Origin: Omphiscola glabra
Taxonomy: Eukaryota; Mollusca; Gastropoda; Lymnaeidae
NCBI GenBank assembly: GCA_964017045.1
Contig: OZ024806.1
Span: 4,236,488 to 4,300,487, forward strand
DNA length: 64,000 bases
Direction: 5' to 3'
The translations under genes were made by a program, and so were the position numbers. Positions 43,415 to 54,989 of this stretch are shown piece by piece. Position 1 is the stretch's first letter. The number at the start of each line of letters is the position of its first letter. The notes below the pieces were generated by a model that was not told the origin of the DNA, did no database searches, and worked only from the letters and a program-made list of their open reading frames with translations.

Positions 43415-44980
43415 AGGGTTTCATCGCTTTCTTTGTAGATGGGTTTCATCGCATTCTTTGTAGATGGGTTTCATCGCATTCTTTGTGGATGGGTTTCATC
43501 GCATTCTTTGTAGATGGGTTTCATCGCATTCTTTGTAGATGGGTTTCATCGCATTCTTTGTAGATGGGTTTCATCGCAGTCTTTGTAGATGGGTTTCATC
43601 GCATTCTTTGTAGTTGGGTTTCATCGCATTCTTTGTAGTTGGGTTTCATCGCATTCTTTGTAGTTGGGTTTCATCGCATTCTTTGTAGATGGGTTTCATC
43701 GCATTATTTGTAGATGAGTTTCATCGCATTCTTTGTAGATGGGTTTCATCGCATTCTTTGTAGATGGGTTTCATCGCATTCTTTGTAGATGGGTTTCATC
43801 GCTATCTTTGTAGATGGGTTTCATTGCTATCTTTGTAGATGGGTTTCATCGCTATCTTTGTAGATGGGTTTCATAGACTTCTGTGTAGATGGATTTCATA
43901 GTTTTCTATGTAGATGGATTTCATAGTTTTCTGTGTAGATGGATTTCATAGTTTTCTGTGTAGATGGATTTCATAGTTTTCTGTGTAGATGGATTTCATA
44001 GTTTTCTGTGTAGATGTATTTCATAGTTTTCTGTGTAGATGGATTTCATAGTTTTCTGTGTAGATGGATTTCATAGTTTTCTGTGTAGATGGATTTCATA
44101 GTTTTCTGTGTAGATGGATTTCATAGTTTTCTGTGTAGATGGATTTCATAGTTTTCTTTGTAGATGGATTTCATAGTTTTCTGTGTAGATGGATTTCATA
44201 GTTTTCTGTGTAGATGGATTTCATAGTTTTCTGTGTAGATGGATTTCATAGTTTTCTGTGTAGATGGATTTCATAGTTTTCTGTGTAGATGGGTTTCATA
44301 ATTTTCTGTGTAGATGGATTTCATAGTTTTATGTGTAGATGGATTTCATAGTTTTATGTGTAGATGAATTTCATAGTTTTCTGTGTAGATGGGTTTCATA
44401 ATTTTCTATGTAGATGGATTTCATAGTTTTTTGTGTAGATGGATTTCATAGACTTCTGTGTAGATGGATTGCATAGTCTTCTGTGTAGATGGATTCATAG
44501 TCTTCTGTGTAGATGGATTTCATAGACTTCTGTGTAGATAGATTTCATAGTCTTCTGTGTAGATGGATTTCATAGTTTTCTGTGTAGATAGATTTCATAG
44601 TTTTCTGTTTTGATGGATTTCATAGTCTTCTGTGTAGATGGATTTCATAGTTTTCTGTGTAGATGGATTTCATAGACTTCTGTGTAGATGGATTTCATAG
44701 TCTTCTGTGTAGATGGATTTCATAGTTTTCTGTGTAGATGGATTGCATAGTCTTCTGTGTAGATGGATTTCATAGTTTTCTGTGTAGATGGATTTCATAG
44801 TTTTCTGTGTATATGGATTTCATACTTTTCTGTGTAGATGGATTTCATAGTTTTCTGTGTAGATGAATTTCATAGTCTTCTGTGTAGATGGATTTCATAG
44901 TTTTCTGTGTAGATGAATTTCATAGTCTTCTGTGTAAATGAATTTCATAGTCTTCTGTGTAAATGGATTTCATAGTTTTT
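43415..44980. repeat. 25-bp tandem array in two homogeneous blocks, about 62 units
   Basis: From 43415 to about 43870 units read CATCGCATTCTTTGTAGATG plus GGTTT. From about 43870 to the end they read CATAGTTTTCTGTGTAGATG plus GATTT, with CATAGTCTTC and CATAGACTTC variants to the right. The switch takes place over two to four units (CATCGCTATC forms). Period is constant; only a few units lose one base (for example near 44490). Confidence 0.95.
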
Positions 44981-45245
44981 AGCGAATGAGAATGTATTGC
45001 CGCAATTTCTGTGACAAAATTTTCAGTTTAAAGTTAAGTTAAGACCAGACAGGATACTCTTAAAGTAATTCATTATGACAGTTGGGATTGTTCTAAGTTC
45101 TTTTTGACCTTTCCTCCTCACATTTTTATGGCTCGTTATCTAGTTCTCAAAAATAGGTCTATTCGTATGGCAGACACTGTCATCATCATGATTTAATTTT
45201 TAAAAATCTCATCGTTCCCCTTTCAAGAGGATAAAATCCCTCGGA

Positions 45246-45345
45246 ACATGCTTGTTAGAGGCCATGTCAATGCTATTAAAGCTCATACGACAGTGAAAGT
45301 TGCCACCGTAGCCGCTGTAATCTGTGTTGCTTTCAGACATATTTC
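45246..45345 (+). mobile_element. Penelope-like relic, left half of a split copy
   Basis: The plus strand reads MLVRGHVNAIKAH and, after a frame change, CHRSRCNLCC, aligning with LVRSHLPAIQAH...CNPSHCNKC of the 43010 relic. The match stops near 45345, where a G-rich, transposon-like segment begins. The missing continuation resembles the sequence at 48047. Confidence 0.4.
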
Positions 45346-46300
45346 ACAGGGGGGGCATTTCAAATTTTCGGGGTAGGGGGTTGTGCCATTTTTAAAGGCA
45401 CATATTGGGTGTGGCAGATGGGGGCATATGTTCCGGGGTGCCAGACTAGCAAAAGGGGGGGGGGCAAAATGGGTTTCGAATTTTTTGAATGGTTGAAACT
45501 AATCAACTTCAGAATTAAGGAGGGGTGGGGTGTAAAAATGAATCGTGTCCCCTGACGCCAAACACTGTAGATACGCCCCTGCTAGTGGCGTTGAAATAGG
45601 GCGAATAGAGTGGTCCACAGAGGTGTCACTTTTTTCTTTATATGCAGGTGTGGCATTTTCGGATAATTGCAACATCTGTATTGTGAAATGGAGGACGGCA
45701 ACAATATGTATCCGCCCCTGGTAGCAATAATAGTGGCTACGCCACTAACAGAGTATCTATCTATACCAAAAACGACGATCATTTTCATCGGGAAGTAGGG
45801 CGGAAATTGAGGGCACTTCTGATTTGTTGTATTTTTGACTATACTTGAATTCAAAGTTTCTATTATACTTTTGTACAGGCAAAGATATCTTAAAGATTTT
45901 GTTGGAGGCATTATGTCGCTCAGTGTCAGACATAAACTTATTTTACTCTGTTTGTGGCAGGGTTATCATTTGGCACAACCTTACAATCAACCCCATAATG
46001 TACCATTGATCAGCGTGAGTAATGGGGTGCAGGACTGTAGGGTGCTAAAGACAGTCGGGAAAACTCAAAAAACAGTGGTGCATTTTGGAGCTTATTGGAA
46101 TTGGTTGATTCTTTCAGACAATTTTGAGGTGTCATTTCAAATTTTCGGGTGGGGGAGTGCCAAAATCAGCCATAATAATAATCAAAGACATCTTAAATTC
46201 CGAACCAGTGGGACGTTAACTAATACATACAAGTTGTATCACATTTGATGGTGCGCTTTTGCCTTAGCTTAATATCGCTTATTAAGTTTTCAAAGTCCCC
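45346..46300. other. MITE-like G/C-run segment, ends unresolved
   Basis: It starts CAGGGGGGGCATTTCAAATT and contains TAGATACGCCCCTG (45570-45583), GTATCCGCCCCTGG (45710-45722) and GTGGCTACGCCACT (45733-45746), all resembling hAT-type MITE ends. Related text (CATTTCAAATTTTCGGG) recurs at about 46133. At least two nested or tandem MITE fragments are likely, but I could not pair ends with target duplications. The 137-codon plus ORF here is not supported as a gene. Confidence 0.4.
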
Positions 46301-46729
46301 CCCCCCCCAAAAAAAAAACACTTTCAAAATTAAAGTATCCATTCTATCATACTTTTGAAAGTAGTTTTGCAACATTCTAAACTAAATTGGGGAGAGAAGG
46401 AAGAGATCCTAGTTTTTATCCTTAAGTTGCTGGGTGCCTCGGATATTTTAGGGGTTTTAAACATGTTGAGCATATTTTCTTAATTATCATTTTTCATTGT
46501 AGTGTGAAAAAGTGCAGTGGTGGGAGGGCGAAACGGAAAAGTTCTTGACCTGTTCGTGTTTTCCAACAACATAAAATGTATATAACTAAAAATATAACGT
46601 GACTTTTAGTTTTTATTTACAATTTTGGCGGATAGCAACTAAATTATAAATGATTTTAAAGGCAAATTGATTGTTTTCAATTTTTACAATTAAAAAGTGT
46701 TCCATCACTATAAAGGGCTGCAAACATTA

Positions 46730-47830
46730 TTTATAATAATTAGCCTAACTTTTCTAAAAAATGTCCTAACTTTACCAGAGTCAAAATGAAAATAAAAATC
46801 TTGATAATTAGAAAAGCCAATACATTTTGATTTGTTTAGAAACCTGGTTATTTTTATAAATCATAGACGAACGGCATTTCTATCGTAGGAAGAAATGAGT
46901 TATTTACAAAGGACGTTATTTATTTATTAATGTGGGATTTTATCTAAGGGAAATCCTATGGAAAGAAAGTATACATTTCCCAAAAATCATTTGATTGAAA
47001 TTATTTTTTTGTAAGTTCAAAATACTATAACTTTTTTATATAAATTACAAATTGCCTCTGAGATAAACTTTAAAACACATTGTTTTAACGAAATCCGCAG
47101 AATTATTTTAAATTGAACAAATTAGGAGTAAGATTTTTTTTCTAAACTAGTACCAACACATTTTTTTTATTGAATTGAAAATCAATTTTCTAGCTCGCAA
47201 AAATCTTTTTTTTTCTTTAAAGTTAAACAATTTTTAAAAATATTTTCTGATATATCTAGAAATGATTTTTTTTTTAAACGTTCAAACAGGCGAGTTATAA
47301 TAACTATAGGCTGTGTATTTGTTTAACCTCTGTTTAACTGTGATGCAGGAAACATTGTTACAAAAGTAGCACATTAAAAGAAAACACAAAAGCGTTCTAT
47401 AAAATAATTGATGAAATGTGAACTTTTTGTATGCACCCGTCAAATTCGTAATTTTAAAAAAAATATATCTTACATTTTAAAGTTTCGGTTTTATAAAGTG
47501 TATAATTAACACCTGTCTCTACTTTAAAAGTCATGCTTTCATTATGAAATGTAATTTGAAAATAGATTGCGCATGTTTGATACTTAGCAAGAGCTATTAT
47601 TACAATTGTAGATCTTTATATTGATGTAACAGGTAAGTAAATACAGTGTTATTAAAATTGTTAAACTTGTGAAGTTGAAAAAAAATGAATAAACATATCG
47701 ATATATTAAGCGATCCACTGGAAGTAGGTCATCGGCTTATAATCTCGAGAGGCCAGTGCGATATTTATAATCGAAAACTATACGCCCTAAACAAGTTTAG
47801 CCTTAAATATACTGATCATCAAATGTATCG
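46730..47830 (+). repeat. dispersed repeat, left arm of an inverted pair with 54310-54985
   Basis: The reverse complement of 54310-54985 matches this segment in order: TTTACCAGAGTCAAAA (46776), ATTAATGTGNGATTTTATC (46938), ATAGATTGCGCATG (47565), and GGCTTATAATCT with GGCCAGT (47733-47756). The left arm is longer because of extra AT-rich sequence in its middle. No ORF is kept. It is probably two copies of one transposon in opposite orientation, about 7 kb apart. Confidence 0.65.
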
Positions 47831-48046
47831 AGCGTAGCGATATTTCATCGATTCCCCTCATTGTAATCGGTCAAATATCTGCTAATAAAATATTTTTTTT
47901 AAACTGTAAATTAAATAAGACAATTTAGTCGTTTAAATTTTTTTTAAAATGTAATCTTTATATTGTTATACACATTTTGCCCCGAGGGGGGTGAACTTTT
48001 TACCGGAGGGCTCCCCCACCCAGAGATATGCCTGAAAGAAACCCGA

Positions 48047-48150
48047 ACTGTGTGATTGAAGTTGATAAGATAATTTTCCCTCTGGACTGCTAAGAAAATC
48101 CCGATGAACTATTATTTTGAAATGTTGTATTTCTTAGTCGCCATATTATT
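48047..48150 (+). mobile_element. Penelope-like relic, right half of a split copy
   Basis: The plus strand reads VIEVDKIIFPLDC followed by a stop, matching MIQVDKISFPLEI of the relic at 43010 and nothing before it. It therefore looks like the part missing from the left half at 45246-45345, separated by a 2.7-kb insertion. Confidence 0.4.
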
Positions 48151-48604
48151 ATAACGTTGGGGATTAAGATTGATGCAACAAAATACAAGTTTGATTTTAT
48201 TCGAGTAAGCCAGACAATAAAATATTTTTTCAGGGACAATGTATTTATCGACTTCTTTTATGTTTACTTTATAGACTACTTTTATAGTTAAATAATCGGC
48301 TACACTGACGGATTAACATTTTTACAAAGGGTTTAATAAGCTGGAATTAACACAAGTTTAATTAATTTTATAATTGTACATTTTGATTTTCCCTTCGAAC
48401 GGATTGTCATAGATAAATTCATATACAATGCAATATTATATGCTGTAGTTGAGCTTGCTCGGTGTGAACACCTACGTGGCACACCTATTCTCAACATAGA
48501 TTCAATACTAAGATATCATGTGTTGCGAAAATCCGCAGTGTGCATTTACTTTTACAGTAAATGCCATCTGCTACATACGACGTGGCTTTATGTGGTGAAC
48601 TCAC

Positions 48605-48656
48605 CGTGCGCGTCATCCATGTCAAACTCTCCTGTTGTCTTCTTATCGTTTTTCAT
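48605..48656 (-). CDS. possible first coding exon of an unknown leftward gene
   Basis: The minus strand has ATG at 48656-48654 in good context (ACA before it) and 17 codons reading MKNDKKTTGEFDMDDAH. A GTGAGT donor starts at 48604, splitting the next codon after one base. It is short, charged and has no known motif. No following exon was found to the left, so it may be chance. It is listed because start context, composition and donor agree. Confidence 0.25.
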
Positions 48657-48659
48657 TGT

Positions 48660-49515
48660 TCTCAGATAGTCGCTATGCCAGGAATAATAAAAAAAAATTG
48701 TTTTTAATCAGATGGTCTGGCAATACAAAGTAAAAAGAAAGTATTGTCCACCGAGGATTTTCGTGAGGTCACTTCAAACTTTAAATTTTCAAGAGTAAAC
48801 ATATTTGGTGGTGGTTGCCCACTCGGGGAAAAGATGAGAGAAGGAGAATATACGATGTTTTTTTTTCAAATCTGCAAACAATTCAAAGATACGAGCGCCC
48901 TATTAAAACTAAATAAAAATAGACGGCTGTATAATCGCACTGTTTGAGAATTATTGAATAAGAAAATACTTGGTGTGGGTAACATAAGCTACTCCTTATG
49001 AAGGAAAGTTAATCCATCGGTTTATGAATAGTGTAAATAAAAGAGTGGTCGATAATGTAAAAATAAATAAGGTCGATACAATTCTGAAGTAAATCTCAAT
49101 ATTTCATGCAAACACACATACGTGTTTCATTCCAAACTTCGGGGAGGTGAGTGCATGCATGATCTTGCATGTGTCATTCCATTGAAAACAGCGGTCTCCA
49201 AACTTTTGCTAGCACGCACCCATTAATTTAATTTATTAGAAGAAGGATTCAATCGAAGAAAATCGCATACGTTTACTGAAATATATTTCGAGATATTAGA
49301 GATTTCATTGGTGTAGTAAACATTAACACTTGCCCCTCCATCAGATTTGTACTAAGGCATCCATGCGCACAATTAACACTGGCGATATTTTCTCTACTTT
49401 TCTTTCTTTCTCTTTGCAAGATGGAAGTATTAAGCAATGTTGTAACAGTTAACGATTTGTTTTGCTCTTTGGGGTTGTTTACTTGACGAATAAATATATT
49501 AAGATATTTGAATTG
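48660..49515. other. non-coding spacer with one hAT-like terminus
   Basis: CAGCGGTCTCCAAACTTTTG at 49189 resembles a hAT terminal repeat (CAG.GGT..CCAAAC), but no partner end was paired. Otherwise no feature is seen. Confidence 0.35.
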
Positions 49516-49519
49516 GAAG

Positions 49520-49700
49520 ACGCACACGGGTGGCCGAGTGTCTAAACTGAGCGAATCTCAAGTTGATGGTTGAGTTCAATCCCCCACATAAGCCCAGTCA
49601 AGCAAAAACATCACGAGCACCCCGGGTGGATGAGACTCATTAATCATGGATGGCAACGCATCTAAAAAAAGGAAACTATGAATTCAGCTGGTGCCAAGCT
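49520..49700 (+). mobile_element. tRNA-derived SINE
   Basis: TGGCCGAGTGT (49531-49541) fits the RNA polymerase III A box, and GAGTTCAATCC (49572-49582) fits the B box 30 bases later. Together they form a tRNA-like head of the Leu/Ser type (GGGTGGCCGAGTG start). The head cannot fold into a full tRNA because the anticodon arm and acceptor pairing are poor. It continues into a non-tRNA body (CACCCCGGGTGGATGAGACT). The 3' end is not defined. Confidence 0.55.
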
Positions 49701-49909
49701 GTATCATCCACATGATTTTCCCTTGGGGTCATCCAGCGGCGTGGAGAGAGGCGATTCGCTGTTAAGAACCTGCTATAATCAGAGAAGAATAATCCCTGCA
49801 AAGTCCTCAACATCGTCATATTGCAAGATATCTTTACTATACCTCTAGCCTTAAAAATCAGCAATAAAAGAACTCTATTTTTGCCATTATTGTTATGGCT
49901 GGAACACAA

Positions 49910-50215
49910 ACGTTTCTAAACTACTTTCTATTCCTTTCTGATTTAATTAGTAAGCATTTAGATTTGGCAATTTAACGTGATTTATATAGAGAGAAATGTA
50001 GTTTAGGGGCGTGATAACGTTGGCGTATATGATATAGCAAAGAAATACTTCTCAAAACATAATCATGTTAGAAACATAACATTACATTACACATACATAC
50101 TTCTTTTTTTCAAATAAAGAATTGTGATGAGTTTTCACAATTGCATGTAGAAATTATCGCAAAGTGTCTATTATTATAATCCCGATATGGATCAGTTTTT
50201 CTAAAATTACTATAA
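49910..50215. other. non-coding spacer
   Basis: AT-rich unique sequence; nothing recognised. Confidence 0.4.
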
Positions 50216-50216
50216 G

Positions 50217-50430
50217 GACCTCTGATATCAGATAAAGGAAGTGCTTTTGACAGGTGCTATATTCATGACCTCTGATAACACATAATGGAAATGCCTTTGA
50301 TAGATCCTATATTTATGACCTCTGATAACACATAAAAGAAGTGCCTTTGACAAGTCCTATATTCATGACCTCTGATAACACATAAAGGAAGTGTCTTTGA
50401 CAGGTCGTATATTCATGACCTATGATAAGA
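50217..50430. repeat. 50-bp tandem repeat, 4 units
   Basis: Units begin GACCTCTGATAACACATAAA and end GTCCTATATTCAT, starting at 50217, 50267, 50317 and 50367. Each differs at three to six positions. Confidence 0.85.
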
Positions 50431-51020
50431 CCTAAGCTAATTTCCCCCAAATTTAAACCTATTAACGCCGCGTGTATGGACTAATTAAATTAAAGATACA
50501 AATCTAATTTTGTCAAATATTATTTCGTTAACGCTATAAACGGGTAAAGTGTAATTTTTTAAGGTCTTTAACATTTACCGATTCGATTCATGTACTGAGA
50601 ATCGCCTGACTACATCGTATTTGTTATCAATGTAAAGCTGTATTTTTTCAGAATTTCAATAAATAACTTGCTTCTTTTTATTTAGGAACGTTACCGAACA
50701 CTTCAATCATGGCCAAAACTGTGTTTATCTTATCTAATTATAGTGTCACCTCATTTATGACGAACCAACCTCAAACTTTTAGTAAAGCACGCATTTGGAT
50801 TGGTTACATGTTGTGGAAAATTTACAAGTGATTGGTTAACCTTTTTATAGAATTCGGTCAGACTGTGCGATTTTGTCTCCGTAAATGCGCATCTTTTCAG
50901 TTCGGTGCCAAGCAAATATGGTGTCACCGGTGTGGTCTGCACCCACCGCACCACCTAGCTACGCCACTGCCTGTTTCTATTGGTGCTCTAAAGAAGTTGT
51001 AGTGATGACGCACTCTAAGA
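50431..51020. other. non-coding spacer ending in a MITE-type terminus
   Basis: CACCTAGCTACGCCACTG at 50951-50968 is the outward-reading end of a CAGTGGCGTAGC-type hAT MITE on the minus strand; its partner end was not located. The rest is AT-rich without features. Confidence 0.4.
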
Positions 51021-52400
51021 GAATTCAGGGTCGGTATTATGAGATAATTCAATCTAGGTCATTGATTAATTATTTTAATTGTCCTAAAAATAAAATTAAA
51101 AAATTGTTATCCCATTTGGTGTCGCGAGCCAACGTTTTGGAACCCTTGCCCTTTATAGACTCACACAACCTAAGTTCATTGATTAGCACTTGGAGATTCC
51201 CCACCTTCTTTCTTTTCACTTCTGCGAAACGTTGCTTAAACTTAAACATTCGCGCGGTTCTTGTACACGGTCACTGCTCCTAGTGACCCACATTGGAGAA
51301 ATCCCTGAAGTCTCCGACATTTTTTAGCCACGTGATCAGTTCCACAACCTTTGGACATCTGTTACTGGTAATCTGCTTAACCAGATTTGCCTTAAGCAGC
51401 ATTTATATTATCGTACAGTTTCTGACGTATGCATTTGAAAAATCAATGCTAGAAGTTTTTTCCACGCTTATGAGATAGACAAATGTGTATCATGAAAAAA
51501 AGAAATGACAAAATGGAAATGTATAAAACTTTTGTTTAATGACAAGATAATCAACGAAAACAAGAACGACAAAAAAAACATTCATTAAGCCAATAATCTC
51601 TTGTCCTATTTGGTGGACATAGAATTTCTGATAAAATTCCTTTCTGTACAACTTTCCCCCTTTATTCTGAGGTGGGCTAGTTTACGTTCTGGTCCAAAAG
51701 AAGGGTTGTGTGGTCTGGTGAAGTGATGTGTGGTCTGGACTGGTCCATTGGAGTGGTGTGTGATTTGGATTGGTCCGGTGAATTGGTGTATGATCTGGTT
51801 CTATATACTAATGTCTGGCCCGGTGGAGTCGTATCTTGTCTGGACCAGTGGCGTTATGTGTGGATTAGTCCAGGTGATATGGAATGTGGTCTGCTGCGAT
51901 CCCGTTAACTGGTGTTGTAGAATGGCCACGTGACAGTGGATTGATGTATTATGTGGTTCTTGTAAGTGGATGTAATGAGTGGAGTGGTCTCTTGCTATAG
52001 CGTGGTGTGTGATCTGTTCGCGTCCGGTGGAGTAATTGGTGGAGACATCCAATGGGATACTTTTTAAAATACAACTTTGAAATGTACTTTGTTTATGAGA
52101 GTGCTTTATACTAAAGTACTAACTGGTCGTCACACCATGGCGTGGTAACATAAGCGTATTTACTATTTATTTTTCTTGATCAAAACTCTAACAACAACAA
52201 GTGACATACATAAGTAATCTTACAAGTTCAAGTGAAATACAGAAGTAATCCTTCCTTTCTCGCTGTGTGTCAAAGAATTATGAAAGCAAACTTGTCACAT
52301 CTCGTGCCCGGATGTAAATTAGAGTATATCATATTGTCGTTTCGGGGTAGCTTTGCCTCTTTACAATCAAAACCATTATAAGACTCTAAACGTTTCTCGC
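51020..52400 (+). repeat. segmental duplication, copy 1
   Basis: Four ordered matches link this block to 55950-59640 in the same orientation: GGTCGGTATTATG..., TTGGAACCCTTGCC (51025-51225 with 55955-56125); CAGTTCCA.AA..TTTGG.CATCTGT, AAGCAGCATT (51340-51430 with 58880-58955); a GTGGTCTGG-rich part (51710-51930 with 59015-59130); and ATACAACTTTG... GTGACATACATAAGTAAT (52068-52225 with 59161-59300), ending in CACATC...GGGTAGCT.TG (52300-52365 with 59580-59640). ORFs across it are not conserved between copies. Confidence 0.7.
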
Positions 52401-52404
52401 AAAT

Positions 52405-53635
52405 TCTCAGACTACGTGGCCCTGCCAGCTTGGTGACGTTATTTGGATAGGTTTCATAAAATGATGGACTTCTTCAGCTACAGATTGTATCCTAAATCTT
52501 TGCTCATCTCGGCACCAGGGGGTGGGGGGTGGGGGTGGTGATCTGGCTTAAGATATAATATTTAGGGGTATCTCTCGTATGATATATCCTCTTGGCACTC
52601 TGTCTAGGGATTCGTTAATTAAGCCAAATTACCACTCAGACATAATATCATATCTATATACATATAGTATTGACTGAAACAAAGTCTTTGTTAAAGGAGA
52701 AAATAACTACAAGTAATAATTGAATAACGTTATTTACAAATTTCTCCGCAATACACTCTTGGTGATTAACATATATATATATACATCAAGTAGTTGTCAT
52801 CTAATTAGCCAGATATATATTAATGCTCTCCAAGTGTCACTATTATACTAACGTTATCATCATTATAAATGCTCAAGATACTATGTTCATTCCTTGTGGA
52901 CTTAGCCTTTAGATATTTCTTTGATGATCTCGGTAGATCACAAGCGTAGAGTAGCGAAGGCGGAGTTCCCGGTCGTAAGTTCCATGGGATCTCTGTGATG
53001 GGGAATCGTGGTAGTAAGAGTCCCTGGATCTCGGAGTCCTAGTAGCCGTCAGGTAGTTTGATGTAGGATGTAAATCAATCCTCTAGTTCCAGCTTCAAGG
53101 TCAGTCGGTCCAGTGATAGAAACCAGGCTGAAGGCACAATGATACAACAATGGATAAGTATCCAAGCGAATAGTCGTACGCTGATAAGTCCAACAGCAAC
53201 GAATTCAGATCGATGTATGGAAGGTGACATGGCTTGTACATTATATACCTCCAATTTGTGAATGGATTTATAAGTCTGATCATTGTCGGCTTAAGCATAT
53301 GTTGCTTCGCGACAATGTTGGACCAGGCAAACATTTTAATTAATGAAGTATGGGACATTTAATTATTAACAACCATTAAATTTACAGGTACATAGTAAAC
53401 ATAATGCCCTCTTGTTAAAAGAGACATGAGCGAGTTGGAACAACAATCTACCATCTCTATGATGGGATGGCGGTGTGTCGTAGACCGCGGCAAAGGCAAT
53501 AATAGAATGCGTAATATCAATATAAGGCAATATAGGCATTATTAGAATATGATCAAAAACGATCGAATATTTGCTATATAGCTATATGAACATTAAAAGT
53601 GCAATAACATGATATCAAAATCATGGTTGCGTACT
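52405..53635. other. non-coding spacer
   Basis: It contains a G-run (52518-52545), TA-rich stretches and a moderately GC-rich part (52900-53240). An 85-codon minus ORF (53358-53101) shows no recognised domain. Confidence 0.4.
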
Positions 53636-53639
53636 CACT

Positions 53640-53860
53640 AGTACTCCAGGTAGCCGTCGCAGTTAATGATCACGCTAATGAAGTCCTAAGTCTAGGTACT
53701 GCTAGCGTCCACGGTTGAGTTATCAGATCTTAAAAGACATATACTTGCTAATAGCCTGGGTTGCAGCTATGTATCACGCTAATGACGGTCTAAGTCTAGT
53801 TCCTTCCAGCGTCCACAGTGAAGTGATAAGATCATAAAAGACTCATTCTTGCTTGTTCTG
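53640..53860. repeat. direct repeat of about 110 bp, 2 copies
   Basis: ATCACGCTAATGAAGTCCTA... GCGTCCAC, TTATCAGATC and TAAAAGAC recur as ATCACGCTAATGACGGTCTA... GCGTCCAC, TGATAAGATC and TAAAAGAC about 110 bases later. Confidence 0.75.
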
Positions 53861-53864
53861 GCTA

Positions 53865-54305
53865 TTTATTCGAGTTGGGTGATGATTCAATTGGGTGATA
53901 TAAATGTTGTATATTTTCCTTCTACCCTCAAAGTTTATCGGTGTGAGGTAGAAACTCCATAATCACTCTTTTGCATGAGCTATTTGGTGTAAGAATTCAA
54001 TAACACCAAGTGAAGTTACTCGGACTATGAGACTGCGGGGCAAAACAAGGGGGATGAATGGTAGTATTTTACAACTGTTTCCAAGGGCAGATTTATGATA
54101 GAAGAATTTTATAAAGTCCAGCCTCAGTTCGTCAGAGGGGGGGGGGGGTGCACTGACACCGGGGTATGTCAAGTGCCCCCGGAGCAAAATAGGTACAACA
54201 ATATAAAGATTTATTTGTTTTTAAATAAAAAACGACCATATGGTTTTTAAAAAAAAGTTTTTAAAAGATTAATATCTGGTACCTTTGAGCGAATACAATT
54301 TGTGG
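53865..54305. other. non-coding spacer with decayed MITE-like text
   Basis: CAGAGG followed by a G-run and GTGCCCCCGGAGCAAAATAG (54130-54191) recalls the GCGCCCGGAGCACAATAG interior of the MITE at 305, so a decayed relative may lie here. No ends could be paired. Confidence 0.3.
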
Positions 54306-54309
54306 AATT

Positions 54310-54985
54310 CATGAATATCGATACTTTAGATATATTTGATTATCCATATATAAAACCAAGCTTTTTGAATGCTTACAGTATTCGATTAATAATTTCGTAC
54401 TGGCCGCTTAAGATTATAAGCCGCTAACTTACTTCCTGTAGTTCGCATACTATATCTGTATTTGTAAAGATTTTAATAACACTGTATTTAATTACATTTA
54501 CATCAATACAAAGATCTACAGTCTACAATTTTAATAAAAAGTTCCTGATAAGTCTCAAGCATGCGCAATCTATGTTCAAATTACATTTTATCCTGAAAGC
54601 ATCAATTTTAAAATAGGGAAAGGTGTTAACCATGAAAATCAATAAATTTAATCGATTCCATGTGTGTTGAGTTATGTAAAATGGAAACTTATAGTGTTAT
54701 GAAATTACAAATAAACATTTCATCAACTGAATATTGGGAAATATATTCTTTATTTCTATACTATTTCCCTTGGATAAAATCACACATTAATGAATATAAT
54801 GTCTTATGTAAACAACTCATGTCTTCTTAGAATTGTTATGCCGTTCAAACACGATTTATACAAATGACCAGTTTTCTAAACCCATAAAAATGTATAGACC
54901 CTTCTAAATATTTTTTTCTTCTTTTTGACTCTGGTAAAATTTGGCAATATTCAGAAAAGGTAGTCTAAGCATTATAAGTAAGGTT
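54310..54985 (-). repeat. dispersed repeat, right arm of inverted pair with 46730-47830
   Basis: It matches the complement of 46730-47830 over at least five ordered landmarks, including GCGCAATCTATG, TTAGTAGC-poor AT stretches and TTTTGACTCTGGTAAAAT (54925-54942). This arm is more compact. No coding sequence is kept. Confidence 0.65.
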
Positions 54986-54989
54986 CGGT

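Noticed and set aside
5077..44980. CRISPR array
   Set aside because: The tandem arrays have no unique spacers between repeats, no leader and no cas genes. The host is an animal.
45346..45760. Complete hAT MITE
   Set aside because: Several terminus-like motifs occur but no pair gives matching 8-base flanks, so only a generic entry is made.
49520..49590. Functional tRNA gene (Leu/Ser type)
   Set aside because: The A and B boxes fit but the acceptor and anticodon stems do not pair well, and a SINE body follows.
50885..51283. 132-codon plus-strand ORF
   Set aside because: It spans a MITE end and part of the segmental duplication; the frame is not kept in copy 2.
53636..53682. Possible minus-strand exon (FISVIINCDGYLEY with a GTGAGT donor)
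   Set aside because: The acceptor lacks a pyrimidine tract. The same text is part of a 110-bp direct repeat whose second copy does not keep the frame.
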